In this document: positions 1 through 13,287 of the stretch, piece by piece
How the letters are laid out: the number at the start of each line of letters is the position of its first letter
Position numbering within the stretch: the stretch's first letter is position 1
Source of the DNA: Cannabis sativa
Lineage: Eukaryota; Streptophyta; Magnoliopsida; Rosales; Cannabaceae
Assembly: GCF_029168945.1 (NCBI RefSeq)
Contig: NC_083603.1
Coordinates: forward strand, 1,550,001 to 1,614,000
Direction of reading: 5' to 3'
Length of the DNA stretch: 64,000 bases
Program-made: the position numbers and the translations under genes
The notes under the pieces: model-generated
What the model was told of the DNA's origin: nothing
Seen by the model: only the letters and a program-made list of their open reading frames with translations
Databases searched by the model: none

Positions 1-383
1 CCAACAAAATGGGGATTTTTCTATAACCAATTCTATTCTGATTAACACAGCAAAAAGTAGTGATATGATATGATATGATGATATGTAATCATATATTACC
101 AAATTAGATATGACTATTCTTTGTATTAGTTTTCGAAAATATTGATTTATAAAATGACAAGAACAGTTTTTTAACTGGATAAGTTTTGCCAAAATGTAAA
201 AAGGTGATTAACACAAATAGATTAGACAAATAGTCACCATTAGTCAATTTCACTTGGAAAAAGTACTCTTTTAAGTTCTCCATAGATAAATTCAAGAAAT
301 AATGATGTTGGAGGTTTTAGATGATTAAAGAAAATGTTTTAGCTATATCTCCTATTTCATTTATGTATTGCTAAAAATGAAAT
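1..383. other. AT-rich intergenic DNA, no gene seen
   Basis: No coding signal is seen on either strand. A short imperfect GATAT microsatellite lies near 61-90. The last five bases (GAAAT, 379-383) are the left target duplication of the adjacent TRIM element. Confidence 0.6.
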
Positions 384-654
384 TGTTGAGAATTATGGGG
401 TTCCATCTTAAAATTAATTGGCAATGAGTGGAGTAACCCATGTTCTTATGTTCTCCAATATCCCCCCTCAAGATGGTGACTAATCATCTTGACAAGTGTG
501 GATAGAAAGCCCGCTAGGGATATGGCTCTAATACCATGTTGAGAATCATAGAGTTCCATCTCAAAACCAATTGGCAATGAGTGGAGTAGCTCATGTTCTT
601 ATATATGACTCAATACTTTTACATTTAATCCATGTGGGACAATGTTCTCCAATA
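384..654 (-). mobile_element. TRIM (miniature LTR retrotransposon), complete, minus orientation
   Basis: Two related terminal repeats, 384-460 and 537-654, begin TGTTGAGAAT and end CTCCAATA. Read on the minus strand, a purine tract (TTGAGGGGGGA) abuts the left repeat. A primer-binding site resembling the initiator tRNA-Met complement (ATGGTATTAGAGC) abuts the right repeat. The internal part is only 76 bp and non-coding. Both sides carry the same 5-bp target duplication GAAAT (379-383 and 655-659), so the ends are exact. The left repeat has lost about 40 bp relative to the right one. The same family sits in an NAGLU intron near 10.1-10.4 kb. Confidence 0.85.
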
Positions 655-729
655 GAAATAATTTTAATTATAATGCCCGAGCTTTAATTAAATTTAAAAG
701 CGGAAAGTTCATGGCTCAAAATGATGTGT

Positions 730-2130
730 TGTTAGGCTATTTTTAGCCTAAGTTTTGGATCACATTTTATAGTTATTTTTCTTCTTTATTATTGTTTTTG
801 GAATAGAATTACGCTTGTTTTCTTTGGTTTCAGGTTTCAACACTTGGAATGTATAAATTGGACAAATTTTGGAAAACAGTGATCTATAAAATAGAGAAAA
901 TTTTGAAAGAGAATAAAGCTGAAACTTCAAGCCTAAATTCGACTATGTTCTGATCATATTTTGGAAAAAGTCAAAACATAAAAGTTTTAGATCTCTTTCT
1001 CATCTTTCCAACGCATCTTGAATCAGCCCATTTGGAGTTCGTATGAGAAAGTTATGCCCATTTTACTAAAAGATGTCGAAACTGAAAATTCCATCTCGCC
1101 GCGGCGAGAGTTCCATGGCCGCGGCTAGAAAGTCTGGGCAGAAACGTAGTTTTTTGATGCACTTTTGGCCGCGGCGAGACCACTTTTGGCCGCGGCGAGC
1201 GTCCGTACGGTCAGGGGTATTTTTGTCCGACGAACCCTAAAAGTTAGATATAAATAGAAAACTGCGATTGGAAGTCAAGGGAGCGATTAGAAACCCTAAA
1301 ATACAGCTGAGAGCGGCAGGAAGAGCACAGAGATTGAAGTGAAGATCCAGAATTCATCCACCAACAGTTCTTTTCTTTATTCCTCTTTAATTTATTTATG
1401 TCGAATATTGCTATAGGAATGGTTATGGATTTGTTTCTGAACTAAATTTCCCATTTAGGGAGGATGATGATTGTTGTTTAATGTTCTGCCTAGTTAATGT
1501 TTAATTACCATTCCTCAATTCTTGTGTGTGAAATTATCTTAATTTGTTCTTAATTTCATGTTTAAGATTGATCACCTTGTGCATGCTCTATGATCTCAAT
1601 TCGAAATCTGAAAAGTGAGAATTGAGAATGCTAAAATTAAGATAATCGATGTTCTATGTGAAACGAAAGTATTTGCATGACTTATGTGACGAGTAGATTA
1701 TTACTTAATGCTGATTTCATGTTAGTTTAATTAAGGAATTAATTAGATAACATGTGATTTAGAATCTAGAAGATCTGAAAGGAGCTAGGTTATTTCATAA
1801 TCTGTCATTCACTCCAAGAATAGGATAGTAATTAAGCATTAACGATTTGGGTAAACAACAACAGGATTCTCCTCCCTATTATCTCATCTTGCTCAACTTT
1901 CAATTGTGTTATTAAGTTTTCTGAATTTCTTTCATATTTTACTGTTTCTAAATCATAATTGCTTTTGATTTGCCGAATAGAATCATAAGTATAATTTAGT
2001 GGTATTTAATCCAATTCCCTGTGGGATCGACCTCACCTGTGTGAGATTTACTACTTGATTGCGTATACTTGCGTAGTGTTTATAAAATATAGCAACAAGT
2101 TTTTGGCGCCGTTGTCGGGGAATTGTATAA
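730..2130 (+). mobile_element. Gypsy-type LTR with tRNA-Asp primer-binding site, truncated
   Basis: An LTR of about 1.37 kb runs from TGTTAGGC (730) to AGCAACA (2097). It is followed by TGGCGCCGTTGTCGGGGA from 2104, the complement of a plant tRNA-Asp 3' end with one mismatch. This site is typical of Athila/Tat-like Gypsy elements (family knowledge). The LTR has a TATA-like stretch and transcribed leader near 1245-1330, and an unusual cluster of CCGCGGC motifs at 1097-1200. No gag or pol follows, so the element is cut off soon after the primer site. A related solo LTR lies at 59131-61115. Confidence 0.8.
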
Positions 2131-3792
2131 AGATTGATATTACATAAAATTATACTAACTTCTAATTTGGTTAAGCACTAAATCATTAAATTTTTTTACT
2201 AAGCAATAGACCCATAAAGCAAGCAATCTATTTAACCTACAAAAAATATTAAATTCTATGGAGATAAGTTGATCTAAGCAACAAATTGATTTAACATATA
2301 ATTCATTTAAAATAGGTTATATTCTTCATCATAAACTCATCACAATTCATTAAAAGTAATTTATCACTTAAACCTAGAATCCTAGACTATTAGGTGAATA
2401 AAAAATTCTAAGATAGTAGAATAATATAAAATTTAATTTAGCGGTCGTCTAAACAAGATTAAAATATTAATCATAAAATTAAGTAAAGAAGAATATAAAC
2501 AATTCAATACGAAGAAATAAAATAATAATATTAATAAAAAAAAGACAAGAAATCATGTCTCGAGTTTTAAAATAACCCTTAACTTAAAAGAGGACTACTC
2601 CATAATCTCAAACATAATCATAAGCATAATTATAAATGAAAATTAAAAGAATTTAAGAAGAAAAACTAGATATGAATGTAGATTCTCCTCTTCTCTTGAG
2701 TTTTCTTCTTCAAAACGCAATGAAAAATTTACTGAAAATAAACTCTAAAAGTCTTATTTGTAGAAGTAAAACCTTAAAAATAAACTTAATTTAAACTTAA
2801 AAATTGATTTTTTTGCAAATTGTACGGACACGAGTGTCTGGGCGGAGTTTAAGTGGCACTAGGGCGCTATTTCGTGGGTTTTCTCTATTGCATGCTCAGA
2901 TAAGTATTTTGTCCATAATTTTCTTAATATTATTTGAAATTTGACGATTTAAGATGTTCTGAAAAGCTGAGAATAAGATCTAAAACTTTCATGTTGAGCT
3001 CCAAGTCCAATTCTGCCTTTAAAATTATCAAAATTTTCATTTAAGTTCTGGCTTATAAAACCGAACTCACTTACTTTTACTATTTTCTACTTAAATGTGC
3101 TAAAATTCCTCTAAATAACTCTAAATGCATGATTAGTCTTTAAAATAGTCTAATAAAGTATAATCTCACTAATCAATAATTTAAAAAATCAATTTAAAAA
3201 TATTAATATATAAATTAATCATATTTATAAAATAAAATATCAACTTGCTATCATGAAAAAAAAAATTAGGAGGACTATAGACATTTAAGAGTGTAATGTA
3301 GCCATACCCAAAACTTTATATCTTAAATCATTAACACCTAACTGATTTATCATTTATATTTGAGTCATCATCTATGATAATTATGGTTAAAGTAAAGAGG
3401 AGAAACGATTACAATTAGGAAAATATTACACATTTCTCAACTTCTTTAGTAGTATAGTAGTAAGTAAAAACCAAGTAAGTCATGATCTTATGAAGTAGTT
3501 TTTTTTTCTTCCTTTTTTTCATTTTTGACATGGGGAAGTTTAATGTATTTTATTGTCTAATAATTAACTAATTATGCCTTAAAATGTTTGACCTTCTTTT
3601 CTGTTCTGTCGGCAGCAAAACTCTTCCAAAAACCATACTCTCATCAATGTCATATGGTGTCGATCTACAGTGATTGTTAGAGACCACAGTTCAGTTCAGT
3701 CAAAGCTCTGAGCTTTAACAAGAGCGAGAGAGAGATTGACTGAATCGAAGCTTTGGTTTTTATATATTTGATAATCCAAATCTGTAACTGTA
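2131..3792. other. Intergenic, probably old retroelement debris; STELLO promoter at its right end
   Basis: AT-rich sequence without a credible ORF. The stretch near 2820-3120 (a GC-richer patch, then text resembling Gypsy LTR leader) may be a decayed LTR on the minus strand, but I cannot define ends. The last 200 bp (a GAGAGAGAG tract near 3724-3735) lie directly upstream of the STELLO start codon and should hold its 5' UTR and core promoter. Confidence 0.4.
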
Positions 3793-6424
3793 ATGATGGT
3801 CCAACAAGACCCGCCATTTCCATCCTCGAAAAAGCCTCCAAAACCTCATCGCAAGCAACCCCAAACACAACCCCAACCCCAACAGACCACCACCATTCTC
3901 TCAGATCACTTCCCTGAGCCTCAATCTCTCGGTTTGCCCAAATGGGTTTCCTTCAATCTCTTCAAAGTCACCACCTTTACGATCCTGGCTCTTGTAATTG
4001 CAGCCCTCTTCTTCCTCCACAACACTAATGAGTCTTCAGCTACTTTCTTCTGTTTCAATTCTCACACTAAGAAGCCAATCCCAATTCAACTTCCCAAACT
4101 GGATTTCAATTCGGTTCGACCCATTTCGGATAAAGATTCGGTTTACGCATCTTTCACTTCCCGTCGATGGATTGTGGTATCGGTTTCTGATTATCCTTCT
4201 GATTCACTTCGGAAGCTTGTTAAAATCAAGGGTTGGCAAGTATTGGCAGTTGGGAATTCGAGGACTCCTTCAGATTGGGCTCTTAAAGGTGCGATTTTTA
4301 TGACATTGGAGGACCAAGCTAATCTGGGTTTTCGTGTTTTGGATTACCTTCCTTATGATTCTTATGTTAGGAAGACAATTGGGTACCTTTTCGCCATCCA
4401 ACATGGCGCGAAAATGATTTTCGATGCTGATGATAGGGCGGAAATTGTTGGTGATGATCTTGGTAAGCATTTTGATTTGAAATTGTCTAGTGTGGATGTA
4501 ATGCAGGAGAGGATTTTGCAGTATAATCGTATGAATCCAAATAGATCGGTTGTGAATCCTTATGTTCATTTTGGGCAGCGTTCGGTTTGGCCAAGGGGAT
4601 TGCCATTAGAGAATGTTGGTGAAGTTGGTCATGAAGAGTACTATAATCAAGTGTTTGGAGGTACACAATATATTCAACAGGGTTTATCTAATGGCTTACC
4701 TGATGTTGATTCTGTTTTTTACTTAACTAGAAAATTGGGTTCAGAATCATTTGATATAAGGTTTGATGATAATTCTCCTAAGGTTGCATTACCACAAGGT
4801 GTTATGGTACCTGTAAATTCATTCAATACATTGTTTCATTCGAATTCGTTTTGGGCTTTAATGCTTCCGGTTTCTGTTAGTTCAATGGCTTCTGATGTGA
4901 TTAGGGGTTATTGGGCACAAAGGGTTTTGTGGGAAATTGGTGGTTCTGTTGTGGTTTATCCTCCAACAATATTTAGAGAGGATAAGATTGAAGGATACCC
5001 TTTTGCAGAAGAAAAGGATCTACATGTAAATGTTGGTCGGTTGATTAAGTTTTTGGTTTCTTGGAGATCTACTAAGCGAAATTTATTCGAGAAAATATTG
5101 GATTTGAGTTTTGCTATGGCAAAAGAAGGGTTTTGGACTGAAAAAGATTTGCAGTTCACAGCAGCTTGGCTTGAAGATTTGCTTGCTGTTGGTTATAATC
5201 AACCGAAGTTGAAGGCATTGGAGTTGGATGGGATTCGGCTGGGAACCACTGTCAACCAGGGAGAGTTGAAGGAGTTTGTTCCTCAAAAACTACCTTGTGT
5301 GCATCTTGGAGTTAAGGAATCGGAGACTGTAAATTATGAGATTGGGAACCTTGTTCGCTGGAAGAAGAATTTCGGTAACATTGTGCTGATCATGTTTGTA
5401 AGTGGGTCGGTTGAAGGAACTGCCTTGGAGTGGAGATTGCTTTATGGCAGGATATTCAAAACTGTGGTGATTTTGTCTGAGAAAGCCAATGAAGAGTTAG
5501 CTGTGGAAGAAGCTTCACTCGACCAAATATACAAGTAAGTTGTTGTATTGGATTATTGACAAATTTTTCATTTGATAGCTTGTTATTGATATATTACGTT
5601 CTAAATAATGGCAACCTAAGGAATATGTAGTATAGAACAATGGCTGATACAGTTTGAGTCATTTCCATTTTTTGAAATAAATCAAATGAAGAACTTTTCA
5701 AATTACCAACTGAGGAATTGCTCCTAACATGTTTTAATGGTGTCTAGGTATTTGCCAAAGATATTTGAAAGGTTTACTAGTGCAGAAGGATTCTTGTTTC
5801 TCCAGGACAATACAGTTCTAAACTACTGGAATTTAGTACAAGCAGACAAATCTAAGTTGTGGATCACTGATAAGGTAACGAAAATCCCAATCACCGAACA
5901 CTGATTTCAGTATGATCAATCATGTCTGATTTACTTTGACCTTGTTTTAGGTGCCTCAGTCATGGACTACAGTCTCAAGTAAGGAAAAAAAGTCAGATTG
6001 GTTTTCAAAACAAGCTCGAATGGTTAAGAAAGTTGTAAGCACTATGCCGGCTCACCTTCAGGTCAGCTACAAAGCAAGTAGCACAGGTGAAAAGAGTCTC
6101 ACAATCTGTAGTTCGGAGATTTTCTACATTCCTCGGGCTTTTGTTGGGGACTTTGTAGATCTTGTAGGCCTTGTGGGTAATTTCAATATGCACTACAAGG
6201 TAGCGATTCCTATGTTTTTCACTGCAATGGATTCGCCACAACAATTTGACAATGTCTTCTTTAAGATGATTTACAACCCAGAGTTACTGTCTAGTAACTC
6301 TTCTCGCTCTTATTCTGCTCAAGTACCTGCTGTATACCCTTGGACCGTTTCCAATGAGGTCGGTTTTGTAGAGCTCATAAGAGTCATGGCAGCTGGGGAC
6401 CCCCTTCTAATGGAGCTGGTTTAA
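3793..6424 (+). CDS. STL: STELLO-type Golgi protein (putative glycosyltransferase, DUF288)
   Basis: Three exons: 3793-5534, 5748-5874 and 5951-6424. Both introns are GT-AG and in phase (exon 1 ends in phase 2, exon 2 in phase 0), giving 780 aa, close to the family length. The protein starts with a Pro/Gln-rich cytosolic tail, has one membrane segment at about residues 58-75 (type II topology) and then a long lumenal part. That part includes a DADD motif near residues 211-214, a DxD-like site suited to nucleotide-sugar binding. Arabidopsis STELLO1/2 are Golgi proteins that interact with cellulose synthase subunits and promote their assembly and export; that role is inferred here from family membership. 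Two adjacent ATG codons open the frame; the first is used. No frame damage is seen. Confidence 0.93.
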
Positions 6425-6772
6425 AAGAGCAGTTCATTAGAAGTGAATCTCTAGTGAATCTCTTAGTGCAAGAACAACACTTTCGGTTATGTGGAGAAAG
6501 TTCATACAACACTTTTGACATTGAAAATTCCCTTGTCTATGCTGCTCTGAGGAAAATGTCTTATCTTCATTATTCATCATATTTGATATATTGTAGATTT
6601 TTTTAAATCTTTTTACACCATAGTTTCCACTGTATGATTCATTGATGTAAATTGTCATTAGAAATTGTATTTACTCAAGGTTATATCATAAAATTACTCT
6701 CTTCAGTAATGAAATGGTTAGAGCTGATCTTCATGCAACCAAGTTTAACTTAATAGCTGGGATCATGGTAGT
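6425..6772. other. STELLO 3' UTR and short intergenic gap
   Basis: No gene. The first ~250 bp are probably the STELLO 3' UTR. The right edge abuts the hAT-like element at 6773. Confidence 0.5.
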
Positions 6773-7251
6773 TAGGGGTGGCAATCTGGGTATACACAAG
6801 ACTCGAAACCCACACAAAATAAATGAGTTTGGATTTGCCTTAAATAGATTTGGGTCATTTTTGGTCAAACACACCAAACCCGTTTATTAAACTGGTTATT
6901 TTCACTGAAGATGACACGTACTAATTTAGGTAAGAGTATCCACTCTTAAATTTATTTTATTATATTTTTTTAAGTTAAATAAGACATAAACATGTTAAAT
7001 TGCTCATAATTGTGTCATGATAAAATTGTAAACATGTTAAAACTTATTAGTTGATAAATTAACTAAAATTAAACTTGATTTCTTATATAAACAGGTCAAG
7101 TCAGCTCAAACCCGTTTATAAACTAGTTGAGTTTGAATTTTAATTATTGACACGATTAATAAATGAGTCGAGTTTGAGTTTGACATTTGCTTATAATACC
7201 TAAGCTTCAACATGCACGAATATGACCCACAAACATGAATTGCTACCCCTA
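6773..7251. mobile_element. hAT-like MITE
   Basis: The ends are inverted repeats: TAGGGGTGGCAAT at 6773 and ATTGCTACCCCTA ending at 7251. The 479-bp interior is AT-rich, non-coding and has repeated CAAACCCGTTTAT-like motifs in both orientations. Flanking 8-mers (ATGGTAGT, ATAGTATG) are only partly alike, so the target duplication is decayed or misplaced. End sequence and size fit non-autonomous hAT elements. Confidence 0.65.
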
Positions 7252-7403
7252 ATAGTATGTAAAAACTGGTTCAATTTAAAGCTTTTACGGTAATAAATCA
7301 CTTATGATTTAAATTTTTGGGAAAATAATGTTACCAACTTAGGGTACTAAATATTAACACCCTCAAGTTTGATAGCAATATTACAAGCCGAAACCAGTCA
7401 TTT

Positions 7404-10400
7404 TCAGCTGAAATACTTTTCATACAACATTTTGGAAATGGCAAGTGCATCTCCTTTGGCCTTAACTGGATAAGTATTTGTGCCTGTTTGCCAGTTATTA
7501 GAGAATAATATCCATTCTTGCCTCCATTCTTCCAATTGGAACATCTCATTTTCGAGCAAGCTTTTCGAGAGTAAGTTGAAATAGGCAGAAGCTCTTGGTA
7601 GATAGTAGCTTTGCAGCAGGCCACTCCAGAATTTATTTGCTACATTGATAAGGACAAATGTAAAGTTAAAACAACTAAAATTGTTGATGGTTAAAGAGGT
7701 AACAAACATTATGGTGAGTCCATTTTATGACATTACCATAATCATGTAGCTTGCTTTGATTAGTTTTTGTTGTGTCATACCACATTGTTACTTGTGTCCT
7801 TGCATTCCACTCATACTGAAGAAAACAAACAAACAAAAAAAAACTTGTTATGAGATCACCACCTTGAATAGAAAATATCATATCCCAAATTTGTTGGGAG
7901 TGTTGATATGTGTCAACCATGAAAGAAATCTTTCAAACTTACCTGCCGTTTTTCGCGAGGATTAACAGCAAGATTTTTCGCGCTTTCAAGCCAAGTTCCA
8001 AGCAAAAAATTATCATCAGAAGCAAGAAGCACATCAATATCGGTAATGAGTTGAACGAATTTCTGGCTATGAAGTTTAAAAGCATCTTCATCCTTCTGTC
8101 GAAAAGCAAGCACTGCATCGATGTATACTTGGTTTGCATACTTTGAGAGCACTTGTCTTGTTAGATCAACCAAATCATATCTTCCACAATGGAATGCATA
8201 ATTAGAAAATGATCTCAGAGAAAAATAGTGATAATGAAAGAGAGCATATTCGAAAAATCGTCTTACCTATAGGTAAGGCTTCCAGCAAATTCACTACCAT
8301 TGTCAATAAATAGTTTCAAGGCATTGATCACCTCTTGAGTAGAATACCATAAATGTGCTTTGGGCAAATCAGAGCTAGTTTCTTCGAGTAAAAATCTTCT
8401 TTTTCCATCTGTTCTCGAAATCATTTCCATCCGATTATGTCTTGAAATGTTTGATCTTTGTTTTGGTTGTGGATCCCAATCTGGAAATTTTACTATGAAG
8501 TCTGTGTTGTGGTCCTGAAAGAAGTTATTCACCATTATTAAGATGCCTTAAAAGCAAATCATAACTGTTAAAAACAGTGAGATAAACAAGAATTGATATG
8601 GTTGACATACCGCGATTCCATCGGTACAATTGTAAATTGTTTGATGAAGAATTTTCCAAGCTGCTTCGACTTGGTGAACCGCTTTACCATAACGTCTATG
8701 AGTATAGGACTTCAGCCATTCCTTTAGAAGCATTTGATATACAATTATGATCAGAAAGAAAACTTTTGATCAGAACAGAAATAAAGTAAATTGTAAAGGA
8801 ATTAAAAGTTTCTACAATAATGAATAGAAAGGCTGACATGGGTACCTGAACATTAACTTTTTCACTTCGAAAGGCCATTTCGGACATCAGATCATATACA
8901 ACTGGATTGTGCTCTATTCCTTCCATGCACATACCAACACCAACCTATTGCAACATCAAGTTATTTAAATAGCAAGAAGATTGCTACTTGCTTGAATATA
9001 ATGTCTAATTCAGTGAAACAATTAAGTACAGGAGGAAATTGTAAATTGACATATACCATAGTAGAATTCTCACTGGTGCGAGCATCGATTGGTCCTGAAG
9101 AAACTGAATCCAATACTCCATACATTTCGATATTTCCACCGAAATTGTGTAATAGACACCTGATTGCTCACCAAAATTATAAAAGAGAGACTTTGTTGCC
9201 CATCTTATTGAAATGTAAAGATCAGTTAGTTACCAGACATAAGGTGTGCCATAAAATTGAGAAGATGTCTTCCATACAGGTTTAACATCAGCAAATAAGT
9301 CAAGAACTATCATTTTCCCAAATGGGACAGAATGTAGAAGTGCCTGCAAATATCAGTTGTAATGAAATCAATCAACAGAAGGTATATCATTATGGATCCA
9401 ATCTTCTTTCTCAGACACACTATGCGTGTCTCGTATCAATCTTCCTCCAAAGTCGTGACGCTTATGCATATACTCAAATATTAAAAGCTCATCCTCTCTT
9501 TTGTATGTCATCATGAAAACTATTCTTGTTTAAAATAACCTTATCAATATTCAATGAAAAATACAAAAACTTAACCAACAAAATTATTAAGTTTCGTACT
9601 TTCATTTGAGGCGGCTTCCAGAAAGAAGAGTCTGTATAGAAGAGCCAACCCTGCAAAATTACACAAATGTCAGCAATAGGATGATAAATGTCAAGGTCAA
9701 CTCTTCATCAAACAAAATCATGGTCATGGTGAGAAATCCTAAAACATTAAATGGAACTGGCGAAATGATTTCAATCCAAAGAACTTTCCAAACAATTCTA
9801 ATGTCATGTTTGGGGAAGAAAGGGAAACATACTTGCATTAACCAAACAGCATCCTTGTCACCTTCAGACATTGCTTTATACACGGCAGCTCCAAGCGATG
9901 AAATATACGCAGTGTCATTTGTCGGTGGAGCATTTTCATTAAATGTATCGCTGCATACATTGTATTATCTTATTCAGTGAAGTTTTCAATCACTAATCAC
10001 CTCTAAAGTTGTTACCAACAAACTACTAGTAAAATGATACATGAAAGTATGATGATGTGATGAAAGTTTAATTTTCTCCAATCCTAGCAAGTTAAGTATT
10101 AGAGAGTCCCACATTGATAATGTGTTAAACTAAATTTCATATATACGAGGAATGGGTTACTCCTCCCATTGCAAATTGGTTTTTAGATGAAACTTCATTC
10201 ACCTTATCCTAAATTCTAACATGGTATCAGAGCAAAAACAAACAAACAAAAAAAAATCTCTAGCGACTATGTGCAGGATGGTGAGAATATAAAATAGACA
10301 CTATCTTGAGGGGGATGTTAGAGAGTCCCACATTTAGAAAGATAATACAATATATAAGAGGAATGGACTACTCCTCCCATTGTCAATTGTTTTGAGATGG

Positions 10401-13287
10401 AACTCCATTCACCTTATTCTAATAAAATGCAAATGCGAAGAATTACCAATTATAGATATCTGTCACGTCTCCATATTCTGCAGCATTACATGCAAAATGT
10501 TAATCAGCAAAAATTAGTCAATGGTAACACAAATTAATATTATTTCACAAAAAACCAATATACCTTCAATTTGTTTTTTAATGAAAGCAGCTCCAAGTTC
10601 AACGAACAAAGGATCAGAAGGTCCAAGAAGGTAAGTACAACACCATCGCTTATCGCCATTGACAGTGTTCCTAATGATAACAAAGAGATGGAATTCTTAG
10701 CTGAGAAACAGAACTTGGAAGTAGGCTGAGAAAACGAAAAAAGAACAAGAACTGTATAAATACCAATCGCCAAGTCTAGTAATATTAGCTGAAGGACGTA
10801 TCTTCTTCAATGTTGCCGGAACATTTCCAGAGAACGATGGTAGAACTGAAAAAGAAGAAGACGTCAAATGAAACAAGGCCTGTCAATTCATTGAAGTGAA
10901 ACCTTCTTAATATATAATAGATTCATATGAAGAAAGAAACTTCTATAAACATAGCATATTAGCCAATACAGAGCTCAGCATCACCTGGAGTCATGCCTAG
11001 CTCTAGCATTCGGGAAAGTATTTGCTTCTGCAATTTCAATTGATTATCCAACCAATTTTGTGATAACGGTCCACCCCACCTGTATAACACGTATAGTTTC
11101 GATTTTTATACAAACATAAGTGTATGCTAATAAAACAAGTTTAATTCATGAAATGTCAGCGAAATCAGTACTCATGCATCTGAATCTGATACTTACGCAT
11201 GTAAATTTCCCATCCGAGCCCATGCAAGGAAGGCAGGTCCACCAAAAAAGTCATTGAGATCTTCCTTGCTGATATTAAAATCCTGGAATCAAACTTTTTC
11301 AGTCAAATGATACTAAAGTTCAATAAAAGACAAGTGATTATCAAAGTTCCTGCATTTATAGCATTCAACAAATGTCCATTGTTATCATAAAGGGAAAAAA
11401 CAACAAAAAATATACAGTGAACTTTAAATTTTTTGACTTATTCATGTCTCATGTATCAGAGAGTAACAAAGCTTCAAATTCCTTAGTAGTGTCCAAGCTT
11501 TAACCTCATGATAAGGTTTTGGTAATTAGATGAAAGTTATGTTTGGTGTGATTAAATCTATCAAAAAATAAACTTGTGTGTGTATTCTGCTTCACATTGT
11601 TCATGTGTGAGTAATCCCATAATAGGATTTTGGTAATTGAATAAAAGCTATGTTTGGTGTTATTAAATCTATCATAAAAACAAAGCTTTAAATTCAAACA
11701 ATTACTGTGGCTGTGGGATAAGGCAGCCAAGTTCTACCTAGAAATTACCAAGCCACTAATCATACCATAAAAACTTTTTGCCAAATGGCTTCTTGTCCAG
11801 TAAATGCTAAAGGCAGATTAATCCCCTGAAGAGCCATCCAGTCTATTTCTTTCTCCCATCTTTCCCAATCCCACCAAACAAAGGAATCTGTTAAACAATG
11901 AGAAGTAACCATGTGAGGTAATTTATATCAACCAATGTTGAGAGCAACAACATTTTCCTGCCAACTTTAGCAAGTGCAAAATGAGTGGACTTTTCTCTCT
12001 TAACAGTCTTTAGCTACTTTGCAGTAAGAAAGCAATAAGAAAGAGTCCACACTTACAGCTGGATGTAACAACATTTTGGTAATAGTTCCAAGGAACTGGC
12101 CGTTTTATTACGATTCCCCCATCTTTTAAAGGCGGTAGAGAACCCGGGTTAGGAATAGAAGCTATCTGGCTGCCACCAGTCTTGTCCCAAGAAATATGAA
12201 CTCCACACCAATACTTTAAATACCAATTAAGGCCAGATGCAAGTTCTACTCCAGTGGTCCCTTTGACTCTTTTAGAAACATGAGATGAAGCCTTAAATCA
12301 GGCTGCATAGTCATACAATATAGCAGATACTCTATTGTGATAAAATGTTTTTTACAAAAACTAAAGAACTCAATTCCACATACATTATTTGAGGTCCATC
12401 TTGGCTTGATGGCTTGTGATTTTGTAATATAAAGCAACTTTGTCCACCACAATCATCCTGATATTAGATTTTTAGAAAATCAGCTTAATTAAGTAACATA
12501 AGATCAAATAAATGCAACATCAATAAAAACCCATGTTTCTGCTCAGCAAGCAATAAAAACATTTCAAATGCAAATTCGCAGCAATGAGTTTGTAACGGGG
12601 GATAAACTCAATGATTTTCTTAGCAACATAAGTTATAAGTTAGTAAAACTATAATTTTCATCCAGTTTCATTAGTACAAACTCCAATAGTGTAAGGTTGA
12701 GATTCTATATTATTAAGTCTAAACGGAAACATGTAGTATCAGTTGTTCCAAAATCTTCTTCCAATAAATTTAAAACTAAACTTAGTTACAAATTTAAGAT
12801 ACTAACAGAGTCGGTATTGGTATTGATGTAACTGGTTTTATGTCTTATAAACTCAAAACTTTAAGTGATTATGCTGTAAGAAAATACATTAATTCATGTC
12901 TTTCCTCAGCAAGCAAAACACAACACAACATTATATGATCACAACTACCAAAAATTTGAAATCGCAATTTGATTACATCTAGTTATTCAACTTGCTGTCC
13001 TAGCAAAATTAGAAGCATTGAAGAGAAATCTATTAAACCCACTTAAGAATCAGATAAATAGTAAGTAAAGATTGAACCTTGGATACAATTTTGAAGGCAA
13101 AACTGGCTTCATGGGCAGGAGGAAGCAATCTCTTGAGAAGAGCATTAGCGGCAAGTTCTTGAACTGAAGCAGATACTCTTTTGGAATCCAAACGCAGAAG
13201 AAGATTCTGAATGGCCTCTGGTTCAGATAAAGCTACTGGGACAAGTAGCAAACTCAAAACTAGCAAAAGGGTCATCAAATTTGACAT
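7404..13287 (-). CDS. NAGLU: Alpha-N-acetylglucosaminidase (NAGLU family, GH89)
   Basis: I traced 19 exons on the minus strand, all with GT-AG introns and matching phases: 13078-13287, 12384-12457, 12057-12268, 11766-11887, 11197-11282, 10985-11079, 10764-10845, 10564-10670, 10447-10477, 9833-9950, 9600-9650, 9234-9343, 9057-9159, 8846-8944, 8611-8721, 8267-8514, 7943-8180, 7737-7815, 7404-7639. They sum to 2412 bp (803 aa), about the length of known plant homologues. An N-terminal signal peptide (about 21 residues) indicates secretory or vacuolar routing. The two Glu residues matching human catalytic E316 and E446 are present, in [10 protein letters not shown] (exon 10) and [11 protein letters not shown] (exon 14). 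The enzyme removes terminal alpha-linked N-acetylglucosamine; the Arabidopsis homologue (CYL1) is needed for reproduction. A TRIM element sits in the intron between exons 9 and 10. The exon 2/3 junction is the least certain. Confidence 0.93.
10097..10424 (+). mobile_element. TRIM element inside an NAGLU intron
   Basis: Terminal repeats at 10097-10221 and 10316-10424 share the start (TATTAGAGAGTCCCACAT / TGTTAGAGAGTCCCACAT) and the end (TTCTAACA / TTCTAATA). The PBS TGGTATCAGAGC lies at 10222-10233 and a purine tract (TTGAGGGGGATG) directly precedes the right repeat. The interior is 94 bp and non-coding. No clean target duplication is visible. It lies on the strand opposite to the host gene, wholly within the intron 9951-10446. 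Confidence 0.85.

Noticed and set aside
104..295. 63-codon minus-strand ORF
   Set aside because: Low-complexity, hydrophobic/AT-rich composition, no family resemblance, no neighbouring exons.
9606..9980. 124-codon plus-strand ORF
   Set aside because: Antisense to NAGLU exons 10 and 11, which fit the family precisely on the minus strand.
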